Shown here: in pieces, positions 58,566 to 64,000 of the stretch | How the letters are laid out: each line of letters begins with the position of its first letter | Position numbering within the stretch: position 1 is the stretch's first letter | DNA from: Micromonospora andamanensis | GTDB lineage: Bacteria; Actinomycetota; Actinomycetes; Mycobacteriales; Micromonosporaceae | Length of the DNA stretch: 64,000 nt | Assembly: GCF_016863495.1 (NCBI RefSeq) | Contig: NZ_BOOZ01000035.1 | Location: 28,243-92,242, forward strand | Reading direction: 5' to 3' | The notes under the pieces: model-generated | Told to the model about the DNA's origin: nothing | Databases searched by the model: none | The model's input: only the letters and a program-made list of their open reading frames with translations | Made by a program: the position numbers and the translations under genes

Positions 58566-59851
58566 GGGAGAACTCCCCTCGACTCCAGCGCGGCGGCCAC
58601 GGCCTCGCGCAGTTCGTCGGCGGTCGCCTGCGGGTCGATCGCCGCTGGCGGCGACAGGATCGCCGAGGTCACTGTGGAGATGCTCTGGTACGCCGGGGTC
58701 AGCGGTCGCACCGCCGAGTCCCGCAGCTGTTCGAGGATGGTCTCCTTCATCGGGTACGCCTCATCCATCTCCGGGTCGGCGTAGACGCTCTCGATGGTCG
58801 GCGGCACCCCGTCGTTGATCGCGGAGAACTTCTGGTTCTCCGCGTTGCGCAGGCACCTGGCCGCCTCGAAAGACTCCGCCGGGTGCTCCGAGTACCGGCT
58901 GACCGCCAGGTTGATGCCGCCGATGGTGACCCGGCTCGGAGTGCCGTCCTCAACACCCGGCACCCGGGCCCAGGCGACCTGCTCCGCCAGCTCCGGGTTG
59001 GCTTCCTGCATCGCCGGATAGACGAACGGCCAGTTCACCTGGAACGCACCGTTGCCGTTCTGGAACTCCAGCCGCACCGGGTCCTCGGTGGCGTTGCTGA
59101 ACGACGGTGAGGTCACCCCCGAGGTGGCGAAGTCGCGCAGCACCTCCAGCGCCCGCACGGCGCCGTCGTCCACCACGGCCTCGGTGCCGTCGTCGTTGAG
59201 GATGTTGCCGCCCGCGCTGGCCACGAGGGTGTTGTAGAGCACCACGAGCCCCTCGTACTGGGCCCCCATGGTGAGCACCTGATGCGGCTGGCCCTGATCC
59301 CGCAGCCGCTGCGCCGTCGAGATCATCTCGTCCCAGGTGGCCGGCGGTTCGGGCACCAGGTCCTTGCGGTACCACAGCAGCTGCACGTTCGTGTGCTTCG
59401 GCGCCGCGTAGAGCTTGTCCTGGTACTTGGCGGTCTCCAGCGGGCCTTCGAGAGTGCCCTGCTCCGCCTCGGCCCGGTCCTGCCCGGTCCATTCCAGGAT
59501 CCAGTCCGCGCTGGCGAACTCCTGGGTCCAGGTCACGTCGAGACCGAGCACGTCCATGCCGCTGTCCTCGGCCGCGAGCCGGCGCACCATCTGCACCCGC
59601 TGCTCATCGGCCTCCCGGGGCAGCACCCGGTTGACGATCCGGTACCGCCCGTCGGCCTCGGTGTTGCACCTGTCCACCACCTGCTGGAGGTTCTGCTCCG
59701 GCGGGTAGTACAGGTTGATCGTGGGCACTCCGCCGTCTCCGCCCGAGGCGCACGCCGCCATCGGCGTCACAAACGTCAGCGCCGCTGCCGTCGCCGCCAT
59801 CCGTACGCGGGGTCGGCGCCGACCGCCGACCGGATCACTCCGCTCGCTCAT
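58562..59851 (-). CDS. lpqY: Trehalose-binding lipoprotein LpqY
   Basis: A 429-residue lipoprotein (lipobox MAAC, Cys34). The blocks DEQRVQMVRRLAAEDSGMDVLGLDVTWTQEFASADW, YAAPKHTNVQLLWYRKDLV, VTIGGINLAVSRYSEHPAESFEAARCLR and the end DPQATADELREAVAAALE follow mycobacterial LpqY closely. LpqY binds trehalose outside the membrane for recycling from mycolate or other glycolipid turnover; here, in an organism without mycolates, scavenging environmental trehalose is likelier. The ATG at 59851 follows GGGAGGG. Confidence 0.9.
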   Translation of the reverse strand: MSERSDPVGGRRRPRVRMAATAAALTFVTPMAACASGGDGGVPTINLYYPPEQNLQQVVDRCNTEADGRYRIVNRVLPREADEQRVQMVRRLAAEDSGMDVLGLDVTWTQEFASADWILEWTGQDRAEAEQGTLEGPLETAKYQDKLYAAPKHTNVQLLWYRKDLVPEPPATWDEMISTAQRLRDQGQPHQVLTMGAQYEGLVVLYNTLVASAGGNILNDDGTEAVVDDGAVRALEVLRDFATSGVTSPSFSNATEDPVRLEFQNGNGAFQVNWPFVYPAMQEANPELAEQVAWARVPGVEDGTPSRVTIGGINLAVSRYSEHPAESFEAARCLRNAENQKFSAINDGVPPTIESVYADPEMDEAYPMKETILEQLRDSAVRPLTPAYQSISTVTSAILSPPAAIDPQATADELREAVAAALESRGVLP

Positions 59852-60348
59852 GACCCTCCCCTCGTTCTCGGCCAACAGCCGGGGAGGTCTCCGTGCCCCG
59901 GCGCACGGCGAGACGGCCAGGGCGTTTGACCTGCGGCTTCGCACCCCTGCGTTTCGTGGCTGGAACACTGCCCGACCTGGGGAGCCGCGAAACCTGCCCG
60001 GGCCGAGACGCGCTAAACACCGAGCCGTGTGGCTCACGTCACTCAGGCGGGCACCGGACCGAGCACTCGGCGATCGACGGGCCGGCGCTCCAGCGGGCCT
60101 GCCCTGTGACGGGCTGGCGCAGGCGCCGGGCGGTCCAGGCTCAGGGCGCGCCGGTACCTGGGGGTAGGCGGTCCTGTCGAGCTGAGAGCGCCAACGGATC
60201 GCGAACCCGCGAGGTCCTTCGGCGATAGCGCAGACGGCTCAGCTCGACAGGGTCTGAAGAGGTCGTCGCGGGCCAGGCGTTGCACGGAGTGCGCTCACCA
60301 CGGCCGAGTCCGGAGGCGGATGTCGGTGCCGGCCGGCATGATCGGCGG
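59852..60348. other. 497-bp intergenic region upstream of lpqY and the VOC gene
   Basis: No gene is credible. It must contain the lpqY promoter (minus) and the VOC promoter (plus), but no clear -35/-10 pair is seen. A small hairpin GAGCC/GGCTC lies at about 60022-60035, and the outstanding structure is the 14-bp inverted repeat at 60173-60251. Confidence 0.5.
60173..60251. repeat. 14-bp perfect inverted repeat enclosing a structured 51-nt core
   Basis: CCTGTCGAGCTGAG (60173-60186) and CTCAGCTCGACAGG (60238-60251) are exact complements. The core contains TCGCG-AACC-CGCGA and can form further pairs, so the 79-nt whole folds as a multibranch RNA on either strand. It could be a small RNA, a riboswitch-like leader of the VOC gene, or a miniature element. 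On the minus strand the core contains a T-arm-like hairpin but no tRNA can be drawn. Confidence 0.6.
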
Positions 60349-61044
60349 ATGATCGCACGCTTCAAGGACCTCTGCCTCGACGCCGCCGACGCGCACGCGC
60401 TTGGCGCGTTCTGGGCCCGGATTCTCGACGCGGAACTTGTCGACACCGGTGACGGCGACACCCGGGTCGACCCGTCCGGCGGTGCCAGCGCGGACTCGAT
60501 CTGGGTCAACCAGGTTCCCGAACGGCGTACCGTCAAGACTCGCGTACACCTGGACCTGCGGTTGGCCCAGGCGAGCCCGGCGGCGTTGCTGGAAGCCGGC
60601 GCGCGGCTGGTCCGCGAGCCGGACTCGGAGATCAGCTGGTGGGTGCTGGCCGACCCCGACGGCAACCAGTTCTGCGCGTTCGCCCCCGGCGAGAACTCCC
60701 GTCCGGGGCCGTTCGAACTGGTGGTGGACTCCGCCGAGCCGAGCGCCCAGGCCACCTGGTGGGCCGGCGTCGTCGGCGGCGAGGTCGAGGTCAGCGACGA
60801 GGGCCACGCCTCGATCACCGGTGCGGCCGGGTTCCCCTGGGACCACTGGGTCTTCGACCCCGTGCCGGAGCGGAAGAGCGTGAAGAACCGGATGCACTGG
60901 GACGTCGACCTGACCGAGCCGGCACCGACCGCGCTGATCAGGGCCGGCGCCACCCTGCTGCGGGAGCCGGACGACGCGGTGTCCTGGTGGGTCCTGGCTG
61001 ACCCGGAGGGCAACGAGTTCTGCGCCTTCCCACCACGGGACTGA
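60349..61044 (+). CDS. Two-domain VOC-family protein (glyoxalase-like)
   Basis: A 231-residue protein made of two homologous VOC domains. Domain 1 (1-112) ends WWVLADPDGNQFCAF and domain 2 (~117-231) ends WWVLADPEGNEFCAF; each carries HLDL/HWDV and E-type metal-ligand positions. Such Glyoxalase_6 proteins may bind antibiotics or catalyse metal-dependent reactions; the role is unknown. ATG at 60349 was preferred over the in-frame ATG at 60280 because the first strand (ARFKDLCLDAAD) starts here. Confidence 0.9.
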   Translation: MIARFKDLCLDAADAHALGAFWARILDAELVDTGDGDTRVDPSGGASADSIWVNQVPERRTVKTRVHLDLRLAQASPAALLEAGARLVREPDSEISWWVLADPDGNQFCAFAPGENSRPGPFELVVDSAEPSAQATWWAGVVGGEVEVSDEGHASITGAAGFPWDHWVFDPVPERKSVKNRMHWDVDLTEPAPTALIRAGATLLREPDDAVSWWVLADPEGNEFCAFPPRD

Positions 61045-61232
61045 CCGGCCGGTGCTACCGGGTGGCCGTCGGGTGGACTAGCGTTTAACACGCTCCGCCG
61101 CCAGCGCGTACGCCGTCGCCGTCGATACGCCACCGGCCGACCCCGACCCGCCCGATCGGTTGGTTCTCGCGGGAACAGCCCCTCACCGGCTTACCGGTTG
61201 GGCAGGATCGTCCCCAACGAGGAGGTGCCGCC

Positions 61233-61667
61233 GTGGTGCAGGACACCCGCGCTCTCACCCTGACGTTCGAGGTGAGCGGCCTGCCACCGGTCAAGACCGA
61301 AGCGCTTTCCATCTTCGCCGCCGGGCACCGGCAGGCGACGAGGGTACGCGCCCTGTTGCAGGCCGCCTGCGCGGCCGCGCAACAAACCGGCTGGACGCCA
61401 CTGTCCGGCCCGATCGAGATCGACCTGACCCTGCGCTGCCCGCCCGGGCACCGCACCTCCGACGCCAGCACCCTGCTCGGCGGCGTCTGTGCGGTGCTTC
61501 AGGACAAGAAGCGGGTTTCCAGCATCGGCCTGGCCCACCTCGGCGTGCTTGTCGACGTCGCTCTCTACGACGACGACAAGCAGATCCGCCGGCTGTCCTA
61601 CCTGGAACAGCCGGCCGAGGACTTCTCGTACCAGGTGCGCGTCGCCGCCGTACCGGACGGGGTTTGA
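61233..61667 (+). CDS. RusA-like unknown protein
   Basis: A 144-residue protein, GTG start preceded by GAGGAGG. Its layout resembles RusA Holliday-junction resolvases: a hydrophobic strand (LTLTFEVSGLPPVK), a central IEIDLTLRCP strand, TSDASTLLGGVCAVL in place of the D-x-DN-x3-K motif, and LYDDDKQIRRLSYLE in place of the second acidic motif (D113-D115). The first acidic motif is altered (only D77 remains), so the fold is inferred and activity doubtful. It is followed 47 bp later by a small gene and then a 20-bp terminator. No phage genes are nearby. Confidence 0.6.
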   Translation: MVQDTRALTLTFEVSGLPPVKTEALSIFAAGHRQATRVRALLQAACAAAQQTGWTPLSGPIEIDLTLRCPPGHRTSDASTLLGGVCAVLQDKKRVSSIGLAHLGVLVDVALYDDDKQIRRLSYLEQPAEDFSYQVRVAAVPDGV

Positions 61668-61714
61668 CCGACGGCAGCGGTGGGGTACCGCAGCCGCCGA
61701 CGAAGGGAGCGCCG

Positions 61715-61984
61715 ATGTCGGAGCCACATGTCACGCTGGACCCCCGCGACCCGGTGCAGGAGAAGCTGCGCGGGCCGCTGGAGGAGCAGCTGACCTCTGC
61801 CCTTCAGGCGGCCGCGGACCGGGTCCGCGACAGCTATGCCGGCGAGCCGGTGGAGCAGGTCTGCCAGCGACTGCTCGACGAGACCCGCAACGGGCTGCAC
61901 CCCGACATCGCGGCCGGATTCCAGCCCGACATGGACGAATTCTGCCGGGTGGCGGTAGCCATCGTGCGGGGCGAGACGTCCTGA
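61715..61984 (+). CDS. Small helical unknown protein, partner of the RusA-like gene
   Basis: An 89-residue, mostly helical acidic protein (LEEQLTSALQAAADRVRDSYAGEPVEQVCQRLLDETRNGLHPDIAAGFQPDMDEFCRVAVAIV). The ATG at 61715 follows GGGAG at good spacing. It shares a transcript with the RusA-like gene and its stop codon is part of the terminator stem. No family recognised; possibly a regulator or inhibitor of its neighbour. Confidence 0.75.
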   Translation: MSEPHVTLDPRDPVQEKLRGPLEEQLTSALQAAADRVRDSYAGEPVEQVCQRLLDETRNGLHPDIAAGFQPDMDEFCRVAVAIVRGETS

Positions 61985-62028
61985 GCCGTATACCTGTGCG
62001 GCCCACGACCGCACAGGTATACGGCTCA
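61982..62028. terminator. 20-bp perfect bidirectional terminator
   Basis: Perfect 20-bp arms (61982-62001 and 62009-62028) flank a 7-nt loop. The TGA stop of the 61715 gene forms the base of the stem. The stem is unusually long and perfect compared with the others in the window, and lies between convergent genes. Confidence 0.92.
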
Positions 62029-62058
62029 TCAGGCCGAAACTCGGCCCGACCGATCAGG

Positions 62059-63870
62059 TCAGTCGGTGCGCTGGCGGCGCCAGGTCAGCAAGACCAGGAA
62101 GCTGCCGGCCACGACAAGCATCGCGCCGGCGGTCAACGACGTGGCAACGGCGTCACCTGTCACCGGCAGTTTCCGCGACACGTAACGGAAGGTGAGCCCG
62201 CCGGAGTCACCACCGGCGGTGCTCACGACGACTGTGGTGCTGCCAGCCGCGCAGGCAGGCGTACGGAAGGTCAACGAACTACCGTCCGCCGTCACGGTGA
62301 CCTCACTGGCCTGGATGGTCCGGCCACAGATGGTGACCACGGTGCCGCCCGGAACAAAACCGGAACCGCTGACCGTGACTGTCGTACCGCCACGGGTCGC
62401 GCCGTGACCCGGGAACAGCGCATCAATGACCGGCGGGGCGGTCTGGTAGCTGAACGCTGGCGCGGCGGCGGTGCCGGCGGGAAACACCAGTCGCACCTCG
62501 GCCACCCCGACGGTGTTCGGCGGCGTCACCACTGTGATCGTGGTGCCGGCCGGGTTCACGGTGAATCCGGTGCCAGGTAGTCCGCCGAAGGTCACCCCGG
62601 TCGCACCGGCGAAACCGGTGCCGGTGATGGTGACCCGGGTACCGCCCGAACCCGGCCCGGTCGTCGGCGTCAGTCCGGTCACCACGGCGGCACTGCCATC
62701 GGCCAGGTACGCGTATTCAAGCGGCGCGGACGAGCCGCCGTTGACGGCCACCACCACGACGGCCGGGCCGATCGCACCGGCCGGAGTGACAGCCGTCAGC
62801 GACGTGCCCGTCGGGCTGACCGTGACGCCGGTGGCCGGCACGCCGTCGAAAGTGACGGTCGTGCCACCCGGAACAAAGCCCGTACCGGTGATCGTCACCG
62901 CCTGGCCACCCGACTGCGGTCCGTCGTCCGGCGTGATCGCCGTGACGGTCGGAGCAGCCGCGACGTACGTGAATCCGCGTGGTGCCTCAGCGTTCGCGCC
63001 CGGCAGGAGCACCAGCACGTCGACCTGGCCGACCGGAGCCGGCGGTGTGACCACGGTAAGCGAGGTGCCGCCCGGATCGACGACGACATTGGTGCCCGGT
63101 ACGTCGTTGAAGGTCACCCCCGTCGTTCCGACGAAGCCGGTCCCGGTGATCGTCACCGTCGTACCCCCAGCGGTCGTGCCCGTGTTCGGCACGATGGAGG
63201 TGATCGTCGGCGCGACGTACGTGAAGTCCGGCGCGGTCACCCTGCCGGCCGGGAAGATCAGCTCGACCAGGGCCGGGCCGGCCGGGTTCGGCGGGGACAC
63301 CACCGTGATCGTGGTGCCGGCCGGGTCGACAGTGAAGTCGGTGCTGGGCAGGCCGTTGAAGTCCACTGCCAACACCCCGGCGAAACCGGTCCCGGTGATC
63401 GTCACTGTCGTACCACCGACGGTAGGCCCAGAAGGCGGTGCGAGGCCGGTCACCACAGCGGCACTGCCATCGGCGAGATACGTGTAGCCCAGTGGCGGTG
63501 CCGTGCCATCCACGTTACCGACCACGACCGCTGCCGGGCCGACCGCACCGGGCGGAGTGACAGCCGTCAACGATGTGCCCGCCGGGTCGACGGTGACGTC
63601 GGTCGCCGGTACGCCCTCGAAAGTGACAGTCGTGCCACCCACGATGAAACCTGTACCGGTGATGGTCACCACCTGACCACCCGACTGCGGGCCCTCCTCC
63701 GGCGTGAGCGTCTCGGTGGTGGGCACCGCTGCCACCGAGGGACCGCCGACGCCTCGTGCGCTCCCGTCACCCGGCGCCGCCCGCACAGGCATCCCGAGTC
63801 CCACGGTCGCCATACTGGCGACAAGCATCACCGTGGATGCGAGCGCGATTCCTCGCGGTACAGAATTCAC
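62059..63870 (-). CDS. IPT/TIG-repeat surface protein with LPVTG sorting signal
   Basis: A 603-residue secreted protein. Signal peptide ~1-32 (ALASTVMLVASMATVGLG core, cleavage near VRA-AP). Six tandem ~85-residue IPT/TIG domains follow, each with a GPxSGGxxVTITGTGF start and a TPPxxxGxxxVxV end; repeat units 1/4 and 2/5 are especially alike (YLADGSAAVVTGL occurs twice). The C-terminus is a classic sortase signal: LPVTG at 568-572, a hydrophobic helix and RRQR. It should be covalently anchored to peptidoglycan and may bind carbohydrate or protein. GTG 63870 is preferred because GGGGGA lies upstream; ATGs at 63912 and 63942 are possible. Confidence 0.9.
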   Translation of the reverse strand: MNSVPRGIALASTVMLVASMATVGLGMPVRAAPGDGSARGVGGPSVAAVPTTETLTPEEGPQSGGQVVTITGTGFIVGGTTVTFEGVPATDVTVDPAGTSLTAVTPPGAVGPAAVVVGNVDGTAPPLGYTYLADGSAAVVTGLAPPSGPTVGGTTVTITGTGFAGVLAVDFNGLPSTDFTVDPAGTTITVVSPPNPAGPALVELIFPAGRVTAPDFTYVAPTITSIVPNTGTTAGGTTVTITGTGFVGTTGVTFNDVPGTNVVVDPGGTSLTVVTPPAPVGQVDVLVLLPGANAEAPRGFTYVAAAPTVTAITPDDGPQSGGQAVTITGTGFVPGGTTVTFDGVPATGVTVSPTGTSLTAVTPAGAIGPAVVVVAVNGGSSAPLEYAYLADGSAAVVTGLTPTTGPGSGGTRVTITGTGFAGATGVTFGGLPGTGFTVNPAGTTITVVTPPNTVGVAEVRLVFPAGTAAAPAFSYQTAPPVIDALFPGHGATRGGTTVTVSGSGFVPGGTVVTICGRTIQASEVTVTADGSSLTFRTPACAAGSTTVVVSTAGGDSGGLTFRYVSRKLPVTGDAVATSLTAGAMLVVAGSFLVLLTWRRQRTD

Positions 63871-64000
63871 CGAGTTCCCCCGTCCAGTTCGGCTGACGGG
63901 CGTGCTCGACATGTCGAGACCCGCCATCGACTGAACGAGCACAAAAGTTACTAGTTATGGCATAACGGTATAAATACCTCCACCAGTGCTGCGGACAGTG
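63871..64000 (-). promoter_or_regulatory. Promoter region of the TIG surface protein
   Basis: An AT-rich patch (63940-63985, containing GTTATGGCATAACGGTATAA) is in strong contrast to the GC-rich surroundings and is the likely promoter for the minus-strand surface gene. The palindromic GTTATG-GCATAAC at 63954-63966 might be an operator. Confidence 0.45.

Noticed and set aside
60187..60237. tRNA or tRNA pseudogene within the 79-nt element
   Set aside because: A T-arm-like hairpin can be drawn on the minus strand, but no acceptor, D or anticodon arm of proper size fits.
1..64000. CRISPR arrays, insertion-sequence transposases, rRNA genes, replication origins
   Set aside because: None seen: no regularly spaced direct repeats, no transposase motifs and no rRNA sequence on either strand.

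Overview
The window is very GC-rich, densely packed and full of GTG starts and 4-nt start/stop overlaps. Together with conservon-type signalling genes, DUF397/XRE pairs, LLM-type (F420-style) oxidoreductases, an LpqY-SugABC trehalose importer and CebR-type operators, this points to an actinomycete of the Micromonosporaceae (Micromonospora-like). That assignment is inferred from gene content, not from a marker gene. It looks like chromosome, with an element edge at the far left.

Layout: 1-646 holds the 3' end of a serine recombinase gene lying 19 bp from a tRNA-Leu(GAG). 839-10941 is a cell-surface block: a TPR/proline-rich/FN3 protein, a propeller-FN3 protein, a MoxR ATPase, a DUF58 protein, a TgpA-like membrane protein with a degenerate transglutaminase site, and a small membrane protein. 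10899-16139 holds metabolic and membrane genes (SDR, LLM oxidoreductase, DUF1028, maleylpyruvate-isomerase-like, PAP2, DUF3159). 16381-21776 is a cellulose locus: a secreted GH48 cellulase and a divergent lipoprotein GH1 beta-glucosidase share a 964-bp control region with three CebR-type boxes. 21835-28687 holds an MFS transporter, a MerR regulator, a methyltransferase, a two-gene conservon (CvnAB without CvnCD) and an FGGY kinase. 28790-30854 is a trp-attenuated, fused anthranilate-synthase-type gene. 30952-35180 holds WrbA and a four-gene ABC exporter/two-component operon.

35242-46658 is a mixed accessory region: GNATs, HAD phosphatase, AlkZ-like glycosylase, hydrolases, TetR regulators, and an XRE/DUF397 module divergent from two unknown small genes. 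It also contains a broken TetR gene beside an intact operator and a DUF397 remnant. 46721-55448 is an IclR-controlled operon for non-phosphorylative (Weimberg-type) aldonic-acid catabolism with a sugar importer that lacks its own ATPase. Convergent to it, 55513-59851 is lpqY-sugA-sugB-sugC, whose SugC/MsiK-type ATPase could serve both importers. 60349-63870 holds a two-domain VOC protein, a RusA-like unknown with a small partner, and a TIG-repeat surface protein ending in an LPVTG sorting signal.

The biological themes are plant-polysaccharide use (GH48, GH1, pentose oxidation, trehalose recovery) and cell-surface construction. I found no unmistakable new defence or biosynthetic system. The observations I would follow up first are the trp leader attenuator, the ATPase-orphan Weimberg operon, the 79-nt inverted-repeat element at 60173-60251, the RusA-like pair, and the decayed TetR/DUF397 stretch.
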